Shown piece by piece: positions 53,160 to 61,902 of a stretch of 64,000 nucleotides of DNA. Source of the DNA: Lachnospiraceae bacterium (GTDB taxonomy: Bacteria > Bacillota > Clostridia > Lachnospirales > Lachnospiraceae); the NCBI GenBank assembly GCA_910574195.1, contig CAJTBF010000011.1, positions 29,659 through 93,658 on the forward strand. Direction: 5' to 3'. The stretch's first letter is position 1, and every line of letters begins with the position of its first letter. Under the pieces are notes generated by a model. The model was not told where the DNA came from, made no database searches, and worked only from the letters and a program-made list of their open reading frames with translations. Both the position numbers and the translations under genes were made by a program.

Positions 53160-53646
53160 GATTTTTTTCAATCCACTGATATACTTTCGTCCCCGTCGCA
53201 TCCGTCATCCAGCCTAACAATACACCGATAAAAAGCGCCGGAAGAATCGCTTTCAGGTTTCCTCCTGCCGCAAATGTAATAAAACAGCCGATATATGCCC
53301 CGGGAATAAAAGAAAACACTTTGATTTCTGCCTGCAGGATAATCATATAAGAAATCCAGGCGCATAAGAAGATCGTATTACCGGACCAGTTCCAGATTTC
53401 CCCCAGAAACAGGGAAATCCAGGCCCATACCACTCCGCTTCCATTTACGATCACAGCCGTTTTTATTCCCTGCCTGCCCTTTTTTCCACAAGCAAAGTAA
53501 GTAGTGCACCCCGCAAAACCAATCCAGCTTACCATACCGTTCTGTTCACACAACATTGTCCACAGTCCGGCGTAAAGTGCCATGGCTGCTCCAAGACAAC
53601 TTAACTGTCCCAAAAATAATTTTTTCATTTTATACCGCAGCCGCAT
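53149..53646 (-). CDS. DUF1097-type membrane protein
   Basis: About 165 aa from ATG 53646 (AAAGGA close by; 53628 is an alternative). Five or so membrane segments with conserved-looking GFAGCTTYFACG and GAYIGCFITFAAGG. This pattern fits DUF1097, a family of small inner-membrane proteins of unknown role. Last gene of the nucleoside operon, 68 bp after the tautomerase gene; its 3' end carries the aspS promoter. Confidence 0.75.
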   Translation of the reverse strand: MRLRYKMKKLFLGQLSCLGAAMALYAGLWTMLCEQNGMVSWIGFAGCTTYFACGKKGRQGIKTAVIVNGSGVVWAWISLFLGEIWNWSGNTIFLCAWISYMIILQAEIKVFSFIPGAYIGCFITFAAGGNLKAILPALFIGVLLGWMTDATGTKVYQWIEKNLAN

Positions 53647-53714
53647 GATTCCTTTCTGCCTGTTTTTTTCACGGCAGCCTGTCCCGGCCGGACGGACTGC
53701 CGTGTTTTTTCCAA

Positions 53715-54056
53715 TCAGTGTAAGGTCCCCCGGGAACCCCAGGTATCCAGATCCACCATTGCAAAATAACATTGCGGAATCTCCAGATCCAGTTCCCGCT
53801 TTGCCAGCGCATACAGCGCTTCAATATAAACCTTACAGGACTCTTCCGGAAGTGGTTTCTGATAAATCGTTTCCATAAACGCACACTCTGCAATCTCCCC
53901 GTTCCGGAAAATATCACAACCCGCGTCAATTCGGATCATCGCACGCTCCGCCGGTTTTCCCGGCAAAAGTTTTACGCATTCCATAATTCCGGTGGAAAGT
54001 GCCGCTTTCTTTTCGGCGTCCATTGTTTTTGTTGTACTAAAATGTAAAAATGGCAT
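53715..54056 (-). CDS. Tautomerase/MIF family protein
   Basis: 113 aa with an AGGAGGT box. After removal of Met the N-terminus is Pro (PFLHFSTT), the catalytic base of the tautomerase superfamily; the length is that of MIF-type phenylpyruvate tautomerases. CDIFRNGEIAECAFMET and YALAKRELDLE fit the second half. Only 13 bp separate it from deoB. A link to nucleoside breakdown is not obvious. Confidence 0.8.
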   Translation of the reverse strand: MPFLHFSTTKTMDAEKKAALSTGIMECVKLLPGKPAERAMIRIDAGCDIFRNGEIAECAFMETIYQKPLPEESCKVYIEALYALAKRELDLEIPQCYFAMVDLDTWGSRGTLH

Positions 54057-54069
54057 CTTTTACCTCCTG

Positions 54070-55251
54070 CTATTTTCGAATCTCTGATAAAAACGATGTT
54101 CCGTTTTCAAATGCAACTCCCAGATGTTCCGCAATGGAAGCCGCAATATCTGCAAAAGTATCTCTGACATGCAGATTGACTCCCTGTTTCAATCCCGGTC
54201 CGTATACGAGAAGAGGCGTATACTCACGAGTATGGTCCGTACTTTCCATATAAGTAGGATCACAGCCATGATCTGCGGTAATAATCAGCATATCATCCTC
54301 CCGCAGACCTGAAAGAATCTCCGGGAATCTGGAATCAAAATATTCCAGCGCCTGTGCATATCCTTTCGGATTTCTTCGATGTCCATACAACATATCGGTA
54401 TCCACCAGATTCACAAAAAGCAATCCTTCGAAATCCTGATTTAAAAATCGAATGGTCGATTCAATTCCCTCCAGATTATTTTTCGTATGGTCAATCTTCG
54501 TAATCCCTACCCGATTAAAGATATCTTCGATCTTTCCTACCGCGATCACATCCTTCCCGGCCTCCTTTACCGCATCCAATACCGTCTTTCCCGGCGGGTC
54601 GATGGAAAAGTCTTTCCGGTTTTCCGTCCGCGTAAAGCCTGACTCTTTATTTCCCACAAACGGCCGGCAGATAATACGGGATACTGTATCATCCCCCATC
54701 ATAAGTTCCCGTGCAATCTGACAGATTTCATACTGTCTCTCCAGTGGGATCACTTCCTCATGCATGGCAATCTGCATCAGGCTGTCCGCAGAAGTATAGA
54801 TGATAGGATAACCGGTCTTCACATGTTCTTCTCCCAAGACCTTGATCACTTCTGTTCCGGAAACCAGATAATTTCCAATCACTTTTGTCCCAATTCGGCG
54901 TTCCAGCTCTTCCGTAATCCGCCTGGGAAAGCCGTCCATAAAGATTCGGTTTGGCTGATCCACCAGCAGGCCGGCTATTTCAAAATGTCCGTTTGTCGTA
55001 TCCTTTGCCGCCGCATACTCCATACATTTCCCATAGTTTCCAGTAGGATTTTCCACACCGGGAAATCCCAGTCCGTCAATATTATACAGACCCATCGCCT
55101 GCAGATTCGGGATTTTGAAACCGCCCAGATTTTCCTCTGCATAAGCTTTCACATGACCTAATGTATTCACACCTGCGTCGTTATATTTATCCGCATCGGG
55201 AAGTGCGCCAACTCCCACACTGTCTAACACAATCAATGCAACCCGTGCCAT
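54070..55251 (-). CDS. deoB: Phosphopentomutase
   Basis: 393 aa from ATG 55251 (GGAGGGTGAAAAT upstream). MARVALIVLDSVGVGALPDA is the metal-binding alkaline-phosphatase-like start. The phosphorylation site region NTLGH is present, and the second metal site is DMLIITADHGCDPT with DHTREYTPLLVYG. It interconverts (deoxy)ribose-1-P and -5-P, linking the phosphorylases to deoC in the same operon. Confidence 0.97.
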   Translation of the reverse strand: MARVALIVLDSVGVGALPDADKYNDAGVNTLGHVKAYAEENLGGFKIPNLQAMGLYNIDGLGFPGVENPTGNYGKCMEYAAAKDTTNGHFEIAGLLVDQPNRIFMDGFPRRITEELERRIGTKVIGNYLVSGTEVIKVLGEEHVKTGYPIIYTSADSLMQIAMHEEVIPLERQYEICQIARELMMGDDTVSRIICRPFVGNKESGFTRTENRKDFSIDPPGKTVLDAVKEAGKDVIAVGKIEDIFNRVGITKIDHTKNNLEGIESTIRFLNQDFEGLLFVNLVDTDMLYGHRRNPKGYAQALEYFDSRFPEILSGLREDDMLIITADHGCDPTYMESTDHTREYTPLLVYGPGLKQGVNLHVRDTFADIAASIAEHLGVAFENGTSFLSEIRK

Positions 55252-55322
55252 ATTTTCACCCTCCATTTCTTCACGAATATGCTCAGGATGTCTTCCACAT
55301 CCAGTATAACGAATATGAATCC

Positions 55323-55372
55323 AGTACATCATTGCATGAATAGTCGCTTCGGAATTCATGCAACAATGTACT
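55323..55372 (-). other. Strong hairpin between nupQ-like and deoB genes
   Basis: Arms AGTACATCATTGCATGAAT and ATTCATGCAACAATGTACT pair over 19 positions with two mismatches. There is no U-run. It could be an mRNA-stabilising or processing site at the boundary between transport and enzyme genes. Confidence 0.6.
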
Positions 55373-56333
55373 AATGTACGATCTGATTCTTCTGTTTCCT
55401 TTGCTTCCACTTCATTTCCAGTCTTCCCGTTTTTCGCAGCTTATCTGATAACGCACTGATGGTCAGCACTACCATAGCCAGAATATATGGCACCATCGAA
55501 ACCAGGGAAGTCGCAATTCCAGGTTTTAATAATTCAATCTGTATGCTGATGGCATCCGCAAATCCAAACAGGAGAGACGCGAATGCGACTCCTACCGGAT
55601 GATACGCGCCAAACACCACCGTTGTATATGCTGTAAATCCGCGTCCCGCAACCATTCCCACAGAAAATTCCGAAAGAATGATGGTGGAAAGGTAGGAACC
55701 TGCCAGACCACAGAACGCACCGGAGAGCAGAATCACACTCCATCTTACGCGATCCGATTTGATTCCCGCGGATTCCGCCGCTTCTGCGGACTGTCCGATT
55801 GCAATGACATTTAATCCATACTTTGTCTTTCTTAACATATACAATAGAATGAAAATCAAAATAATTGTGAACAATACAACAATACTCTGATTATTGACAA
55901 GCACGTTTAGTACCGGCACATGCTCCAGAAACGGCAGACTGACCGGCGGGATCTTTTTGATATTTGCCAGCCTGTATAATCCCTGTGCTTTGAAAACCGG
56001 CGCCATCAAAAATTCTGTAATCCCGGTACTAAGCAAATTCATTGCAATACTGGCAATGATATGATTCGATTTGAATTTGATAACGGAAAGTCCGAAAATC
56101 AAACTATATACCGCCGTTCCGACGATTCCGCCAAGCATCCCCAGCCAGACATTGCCGCCTGTGAGACTGACAACCGCAACACTGATAAAACAACCAATCG
56201 TGATAAAACCATCAATCGCCAGATTGGTGATGCCGGCCTTGGCACAAAGCAGACATCCAAAAGCCGCCAGAAGAATGGGAGTTGCCCCACGTACTGCAGA
56301 GGCCCATACGCTTGCATCCAATACTATACTCAT
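55371..56333 (-). CDS. Nucleoside ABC transporter permease (NupQ-like)
   Basis: 320 aa, about eight to ten membrane segments. GATPILLAAFGCLLCAKAGI and GITNLAIDGF near the start and VFGAYHPVGVAFASLLFGFA near the end are typical of the YufQ/NupQ type of permeases that work with BMP lipoproteins. It overlaps the next permease gene by 4 bp. Confidence 0.92.
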   Translation of the reverse strand: MSIVLDASVWASAVRGATPILLAAFGCLLCAKAGITNLAIDGFITIGCFISVAVVSLTGGNVWLGMLGGIVGTAVYSLIFGLSVIKFKSNHIIASIAMNLLSTGITEFLMAPVFKAQGLYRLANIKKIPPVSLPFLEHVPVLNVLVNNQSIVVLFTIILIFILLYMLRKTKYGLNVIAIGQSAEAAESAGIKSDRVRWSVILLSGAFCGLAGSYLSTIILSEFSVGMVAGRGFTAYTTVVFGAYHPVGVAFASLLFGFADAISIQIELLKPGIATSLVSMVPYILAMVVLTISALSDKLRKTGRLEMKWKQRKQKNQIVH

Positions 56334-57397
56334 TTGCTCAAAGCCTCCTTCTTTCTCTTTCTACGACGGACGGTCACATTGGCACTGATCGTCAGAATAA
56401 TAATCGCCATAATAATCTGCGTTACAATATTGGGTACCTCGGTTACCCGTTCCATGACATTTCCACTGTTTTTCAATCCCCCAAAGAAGAATCCGGAAAT
56501 CAGAACTCCCAACGGATTGTTATTTGCCAGAAGGGCCACCACAATTCCATCAAAACCGATGTCCGGGTTAAACGCAGCCACCAGCCGATGCTGTGTCGCC
56601 GTCACCTCAATCGCACCGATGATCCCTGCCACTGCTCCACTAAGCGCCATAGCTTTCAGCAGAACCTTACTGGAACGAATCCCTCCATACCGTGCAAAAC
56701 CTGCGTTGGAACCAACCAGCTTGATCTCATAACCAAGCGTCGTCTTAAAAAACAGAAAGGAAACAAACAGGGCAATCACCAGTGCAATATAAATTCCCAC
56801 ATTCGCGGAGGAATTCCCAAATGCCGCCAGTTTCGGCAGCCACAGACTCTCCGGAAGGGTTCGGCTGGCATTTACCTGCGTAAGCTTCTCCGGATCCCGC
56901 ATCACTTCTGCCGCCATAAATTCCGTAAGATATTCTCCCACAAAGTTCAGCAAAAGGGTAGTCACTACAATATCCGTATTGCAGTACAAATTCAGAATCG
57001 CGGGAATCATGGCAAATGCCGCTCCTGCCAGCGCCGCCGCCGCAAACACAAGAATCAATCCGGCCAGGGAGCCGTCCGAGGGCAGTGCAAGCGCTACCGC
57101 AGTCGCCGCAATCGCCCCCAGATAAATCTGTCCATCCACCCCCAGATTATACACCTGCGCTTTAAAGGGAATACAAATCGCAACTCCCGACAGAATCATC
57201 GGCGCCGCCCACCGTATGGTACCGGCCAGATCACGTGTAAACGCCCGTCCAAGTCCCTCCCATACAATAAAGGGACTATACCCGGAAACGGCCAGAAATC
57301 CCATGACAATCATAATGGCAACAAGCATCATGCACAACTGGCGTCCAATTGCCCTGACTGCCCCTTCTATTCGTTTCCTCCACAAACTACTCTCCAT
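56330..57397 (-). CDS. Nucleoside ABC transporter permease (NupP-like)
   Basis: 355 aa, about ten membrane segments. RWAAPMILSGVAICIPFKAQ and YNLGVDGQIYLGA and the later GGLKNSGNVMERVT fit the YufP/NupP branch. Coupled to both neighbours by overlapping ends (11 bp with the ATPase gene). Confidence 0.92.
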   Translation of the reverse strand: MESSLWRKRIEGAVRAIGRQLCMMLVAIMIVMGFLAVSGYSPFIVWEGLGRAFTRDLAGTIRWAAPMILSGVAICIPFKAQVYNLGVDGQIYLGAIAATAVALALPSDGSLAGLILVFAAAALAGAAFAMIPAILNLYCNTDIVVTTLLLNFVGEYLTEFMAAEVMRDPEKLTQVNASRTLPESLWLPKLAAFGNSSANVGIYIALVIALFVSFLFFKTTLGYEIKLVGSNAGFARYGGIRSSKVLLKAMALSGAVAGIIGAIEVTATQHRLVAAFNPDIGFDGIVVALLANNNPLGVLISGFFFGGLKNSGNVMERVTEVPNIVTQIIMAIIILTISANVTVRRRKRKKEALSK

Positions 57398-58916
57398 AGG
57401 TTACCTCCTGCCGTTTACTGCCCAGCATATATTCCCCGATCTCGTATTCGTCCGCTTCTCCTCTTTTGAAACGTGCCACAATCTCTCCTTCATACAGGAC
57501 GATAATCTGGTCTGACATGGCCATGACTTCATCCAGTTCCGCAGAAATCAAAAGGACGCCCTTCCCTGCGTCACGCAGCTCTGCAATTTTCGTCCGGATA
57601 TACTGTGTCGCTCCAATATCCACTCCCCGGGTGGGCTGCGCCGCAATCAACAGCCTTGGTGAAGAAGAAAATTCTCTTGCCACCACCACTTTCTGCATGT
57701 TTCCACCGGAAAGGGTTCCGATTGTATAAGTAGAATCCGGTGTTTTTACCAGATATTTTTCACACAATTCTTCCGAAACCCGGGTGATTTTTTTATGATC
57801 CATAACCATCCTCCTCGAGAACGGAGCCTGATCATAGCAATTTAGAATCAGATTTTCACTGATGGTACAATCTTTGGCTGCTCCTGTCTTCAGCCGATCT
57901 TCCGGAACATGTGCAATTCCCTTTTGCCGGCGTTCCCGAATGGAACTTTTCGTAATTTCTTCTTCATCCAGCAGAATGTTCCCACTCTCTGCGGGAATCA
58001 ATCCTGCGATCACTTCTCCCAGATCGGACTGTCCGTTTCCGTCCACACCTGCCACACCTACAATTTCCCCTTCGTGAATCTCCAGGGAAATCTCTTTCAG
58101 CGGCATCCTTCCCGGACGCATTGCCGTACTGACCTGTTTCATTTCCAATACTTTCTTTCCCGGCTGATAAGACTTCATGGGAATCTCCATACTGACTTCT
58201 TTTCCCACAATCAACTTCGATAATTTCCCTACATTCATTTCGGAAGTAAGACCTGTGCCTGTCACCACACCTTTTCGCATGACGGTCACATGGTCCGTTA
58301 CGGCCAGAACTTCCCGCAGTTTGTGGGTAATGAATATAATCGTACATCCCTGTTTTTTCAGCCTTTGCATGGTTTCCAGCAAGGCATCTGTCTCCGCCGG
58401 CGTCAGCACCGCCGTAGGTTCATCCAAAATCAGAATTTTCACCTTACGGTACAGTGCTTTGATGATCTCCACCCGCTGCTTTTCTCCGACGGAAAGCTGA
58501 TGGATCTTCGCTTTTAAATTTACTTTCAAACCGTACTGTTCCATAATGACGCCGATCTCTTCCATTGCTTTTTTCTCATCAATGGAAAGTCCCTTCTTCG
58601 GTGTCCAGCCGAGAATAATATTTCGCAGCACGGTCTCGTCCGGCATCAGTTTAAAATGCTGATGTACCATCCCGATTCCCTGCTGTATAGCGTCCATCGG
58701 GGAATGGAATTCCACCTCTTTGCCATAAAGACGCACGATTCCTTCGTCCGGCCTGGACATCCCATAGAGAATATTCATAATCGTGGATTTTCCGGCGCCG
58801 TTCTCTCCGAGCAGACCATGAATTTCACATTCTTCTACATGAACGGACACATCATTATTTGCAATGACTCCTGGAAAACGCTTTGTAATATTGAGAAGTT
58901 CAATTGCGAATGCCAT
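57387..58916 (-). CDS. Nucleoside ABC transporter ATP-binding protein (NupO-like)
   Basis: 509 aa from ATG 58916 (AGGGGG box). Two fused ATPase domains: the first has GENGAGKST, LSVGEKQR and LILDEPTAVL; the second has the degenerate Walker A GVDGNGQSD, then LSGGNMQK and the Walker B-like LIAAQPTRGVD. This is the usual asymmetry of sugar/nucleoside ATPases of this class. It overlaps the upstream phosphorylase gene by 17 bp. Confidence 0.93.
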   Translation of the reverse strand: MAFAIELLNITKRFPGVIANNDVSVHVEECEIHGLLGENGAGKSTIMNILYGMSRPDEGIVRLYGKEVEFHSPMDAIQQGIGMVHQHFKLMPDETVLRNIILGWTPKKGLSIDEKKAMEEIGVIMEQYGLKVNLKAKIHQLSVGEKQRVEIIKALYRKVKILILDEPTAVLTPAETDALLETMQRLKKQGCTIIFITHKLREVLAVTDHVTVMRKGVVTGTGLTSEMNVGKLSKLIVGKEVSMEIPMKSYQPGKKVLEMKQVSTAMRPGRMPLKEISLEIHEGEIVGVAGVDGNGQSDLGEVIAGLIPAESGNILLDEEEITKSSIRERRQKGIAHVPEDRLKTGAAKDCTISENLILNCYDQAPFSRRMVMDHKKITRVSEELCEKYLVKTPDSTYTIGTLSGGNMQKVVVAREFSSSPRLLIAAQPTRGVDIGATQYIRTKIAELRDAGKGVLLISAELDEVMAMSDQIIVLYEGEIVARFKRGEADEYEIGEYMLGSKRQEVTYGE

Positions 58917-59733
58917 CTGTATTCCCCCTAAATTTCCCCTGGTCATCCCATTCTTTTAGAATCTTCAGGGCCTCTGAAGCCGCAAGGCACGCTTTCTCTT
59001 CCCCGTTATTATAGGCAAAATTATTTTTCTTTCTCGCTGCAACAACCGACAGAATCGCTGCAATCCGTACTCCTGTCAGATAACCGATCACAAACTGTCC
59101 GGCCGTATCCATCTCCAGCACCTTCACCCCCATCTGTTCAATATCCGGCAGAATATTTCCGGCCCATGACGGCCAATAGCTGTCTTCCTCTTCCCCCAGC
59201 GGACGTCCCTGTCCCAGATAGAATGAGCCTGCCGTATATTCCAGAGCCAGCCCGTATTTGTACCCCAACCGTTCGCATGCCTCACACAACGCCATGACCA
59301 TCACAGGATCCGCAAAAGAAGGATATTCCGGATCAATATAACATTCCGCGGAACCATCTCTGGAAATACAGGATACCGGAATTAACAGGTCTCCGTTTTC
59401 AAAGTTTTCATCAATACAACCGGTGGAACCCACACGCAGCACAGTGTGCACACCTGCTTTTTTCAATTCATTGATACAGATTTCTGCACTGAGCGCACCA
59501 ATCCCCGTAGAAGTGGTTCCCTGCTCCATTCCTTTGTAAATCCCTTTTTTGGAAATGTAATGGCGGCTATGTGCAACATCTTTTGCATGTTCCCAGTTTG
59601 CTGCAATCTTGGCAGTCCGCTCCGGCGAACCAGGAATGATCACATATCCGGGCATATCTCCTTTTTTTAAATGCAGGTAGTAGGAACGGCCATCCTCCGT
59701 TTTGGGGTCAAGTATTTGATTTAATTCTCTCAT
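58900..59733 (-). CDS. Nucleoside phosphorylase, uridine-phosphorylase-like (copy 1)
   Basis: 277 aa from ATG 59733 (AGGAGAG box). It follows the NP-I fold of uridine phosphorylase. PGSPERTAKIA keeps the phosphate Arg of PGDPxR, LRVGSTG keeps the second Arg, and GQGRPLG matches the uracil-binding Gln/Arg region. The ribose-binding EME motif is EMD (LEMDTAGQF). Likely splits a pyrimidine or other nucleoside with phosphate. Confidence 0.87.
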   Translation of the reverse strand: MRELNQILDPKTEDGRSYYLHLKKGDMPGYVIIPGSPERTAKIAANWEHAKDVAHSRHYISKKGIYKGMEQGTTSTGIGALSAEICINELKKAGVHTVLRVGSTGCIDENFENGDLLIPVSCISRDGSAECYIDPEYPSFADPVMVMALCEACERLGYKYGLALEYTAGSFYLGQGRPLGEEEDSYWPSWAGNILPDIEQMGVKVLEMDTAGQFVIGYLTGVRIAAILSVVAARKKNNFAYNNGEEKACLAASEALKILKEWDDQGKFRGNTDGIRN

Positions 59734-59763
59734 CTTCTTCTCTCCTAAAATCATTACTGGTTC

Positions 59764-60570
59764 TTATTTTTTCTGCTGCTCTTCCTGTTCCTTTAAGATG
59801 CGTACTGCTTCACTGGCAATTCGACATGCTTTTTCTTCTCCGCCGTTATCTCCCCAGGCTCCTGTCACCCGATTTGCATTGACGGAAAGTATTGCTCCCA
59901 TTTTCAATTTATGCAGATACCCCATAATCAACTCCCCTGCTGTTTCCGTGTCAATGGCAATCACTTTGGCATTTCGCAGCCGTTCCAGCAGATCTTTGTT
60001 CTGCGGCGGAAAATAGCTGGATTCGTCTCCATCGATAGGCCGGCCTTGTCCCACATAGTAGGAACTGATCGTACAGATCACCCCTAATGTGTAACGATAT
60101 CCCAATTTCTCGCATGCTTCCATCAATGCTTTTGTCATGTGCAGGTCCGGTACCGCCGGGAATTCGGGCCGTACATAATGGGTAACTGCTCCGCCTTTTC
60201 GCATACATGCAATCGGGATAATAATATCTCCCAATTCCAGATCTTCCCGGATTGCCTCTGCGGTTCCGACCTTGATGCAGGTATGTGCCCCGACTTTTTT
60301 CAGCTCATTCAGACAAATTTCCGCAGGCTGATCCCCGATTCCCGTGGAAGTCATGGCCATGGCAACTCCCTCATAGTCTCCGACAACCGTCCGGTACTCC
60401 CGATTATATGCCAGTTCCTTTACATCCTTCCAGACATCTGAAATATGCCACGTTGTCCCCTGGTCTCCCGGCAGCAGAACATACGGGGGAATCTCACCCT
60501 GTTCCAGCCGGAGATGATATACTTTTCCGCTCACTGTTGGCGCTGTGGCCTTACTTCCATTTTCCGACAT
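59764..60570 (-). CDS. Nucleoside phosphorylase homologue with altered phosphate site (copy 2)
   Basis: 268 aa, strong GGAGGA box. Clearly homologous to copy 1 (TSTGIG, AEICLNELKKVGAHT, YYVGQGRP). However, the usual PGDPxR is PGDQGTT, the Arg of LRxGTTG is Lys (IKVGTAE), and EME reads DTE (IDTETAGE). Two phosphate-binding arginines are therefore missing. It may be a hydrolase-type enzyme, have an unusual substrate, or act as a partner subunit of copy 1. Confidence 0.85.
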   Translation of the reverse strand: MSENGSKATAPTVSGKVYHLRLEQGEIPPYVLLPGDQGTTWHISDVWKDVKELAYNREYRTVVGDYEGVAMAMTSTGIGDQPAEICLNELKKVGAHTCIKVGTAEAIREDLELGDIIIPIACMRKGGAVTHYVRPEFPAVPDLHMTKALMEACEKLGYRYTLGVICTISSYYVGQGRPIDGDESSYFPPQNKDLLERLRNAKVIAIDTETAGELIMGYLHKLKMGAILSVNANRVTGAWGDNGGEEKACRIASEAVRILKEQEEQQKK

Positions 60571-60714
60571 CCTATTGTCCTCCTCTTTCTAAATATCTAT
60601 GTGGGGTACCCTTTGGGCACCCCGGAATTCCTATATTTCGTATTTTTCCCGTTTCAGTTAAAGAGTCATAAAACAGGATCATTGTATAAAACCGTTACAC
60701 TTTTTGTAAAACAA

Positions 60715-61800
60715 TCATTCTGCTTTGATCCGATTCCAATCCGGCGCCGTAGGATCAAATTCGATTTCCAGATCTCCGTCTTTGATCTGCTGTTCCAGAT
60801 CTTTTCCTGCTTCAAGGGCCGCCGTAAAAGCTTCGGCATATTCTGCATTTTCGGTTCTTTCTGCGAAGGAGTCATAGATTTCCCAGTCCAGATAGTAGCC
60901 CTGGTTCGTGATATCTCGCACTCCCTGTTCCCCACCTGGAAAATTACCTTCCACTAACGCCTGGATTGCATCGTAAACTGCCTGTCCATAATTCATTTTA
61001 ATGGTTCCCACAAAATCTTTACTGTCTTCTGAAAAATCCATTATACAACTCATCACAAACACATCTTTTGTGCTTTCATTCGCCGCTTCAATGATCCCTG
61101 CATCCGGCGCCGCACAATCTCCCTGGATAATATCACAGCCCTTCTCGATCATCGCCAGTGCAACTTCCTTTGCTTTCGCACTGTCCTCATAACTTGCATA
61201 AGAAAATTGTACTTCTGCATCCGGATTTGCATCCCGCACACCGCGCATGAATCCATTTCCCTCTGCATTCGGTCCCGGTTCCTCACCGCCTACAATAAAT
61301 CCAACCTGATTCGTCTTCGTTGCCAGTCCGGCCATATATCCGTCCACATAGAAGGTGGTCTGTCCGCGAAAAACTGCATCCCAGAGATTTTCGATGATCT
61401 CGTCTCCTTCACTGTTTAACTCCTGGAAAATTGCCGCATACTTTGTATCCGGAAATTCTTTCGCAACCAAAGCGGTGGCATCAGACATATAATTAAAGGT
61501 CGTAATCACCAGATCGTAACCTTCCTCTGACATAGCACGTATATCTTCTTCAAAAGATGCGGATTCTGATTCTATTTTCTTAAACTCTACTCCAAAGTCT
61601 TCCGCTGCCCGCTCGCCGCCGGAAGCCATATCATCCATCGGGCCATTGTCGCCAAATCTCTGATTTCCAATCAGAACCACCTTGAGACCATCACTTGTGT
61701 CTCCTGCGTCATCCGACTTTGTTTCACCGCCGGATCCACAGCCTACCAGGCCGATTATCATGCATGCCGCCACTAACATACTGAACCATCTTTTTTTCAT
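60715..61800 (-). CDS. BMP-family nucleoside-binding lipoprotein
   Basis: 361 aa from ATG 61800 (AGGAGG box). Lipoprotein signal peptide with lipobox LVGC (Cys about residue 21), then the BMP/PnrA fold: LIGNQRFGDNGPMDD, FPDTKYAAIFQ, VGFIVGGEEPGPNAEGNGF and GDCAAPDAGIIEAA. Binds nucleosides outside the membrane and delivers them to the NupOPQ-like transporter of the same operon. A 146 bp gap with a GGGGTACCC / GGGCACCCC dyad (60603-60625) separates it from the next gene. Confidence 0.93.
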   Translation of the reverse strand: MKKRWFSMLVAACMIIGLVGCGSGGETKSDDAGDTSDGLKVVLIGNQRFGDNGPMDDMASGGERAAEDFGVEFKKIESESASFEEDIRAMSEEGYDLVITTFNYMSDATALVAKEFPDTKYAAIFQELNSEGDEIIENLWDAVFRGQTTFYVDGYMAGLATKTNQVGFIVGGEEPGPNAEGNGFMRGVRDANPDAEVQFSYASYEDSAKAKEVALAMIEKGCDIIQGDCAAPDAGIIEAANESTKDVFVMSCIMDFSEDSKDFVGTIKMNYGQAVYDAIQALVEGNFPGGEQGVRDITNQGYYLDWEIYDSFAERTENAEYAEAFTAALEAGKDLEQQIKDGDLEIEFDPTAPDWNRIKAE

Positions 61801-61902
61801 ATTTCTTTTCCTCCTGTTTTGTTTCTGCTCTAAAGTTTTTTCTGTTCTTTCCTCATTTTTGTTTTTCTGCTTTTTCAAAGAGTCTCTACTTTACTTTTCG
61901 CA

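Noticed and set aside
56282-57469. 395-codon open frame on the plus strand
   Set aside because: Antisense to the NupP-like permease; composition (His, Arg, Gln, Asn) reflects complement of a membrane protein gene.
60603-60625. GGGGTACCC / GGGCACCCC dyad as a terminator within the nucleoside operon
   Set aside because: It has a central mismatch, no U-run, and lies between genes that belong to one functional set.
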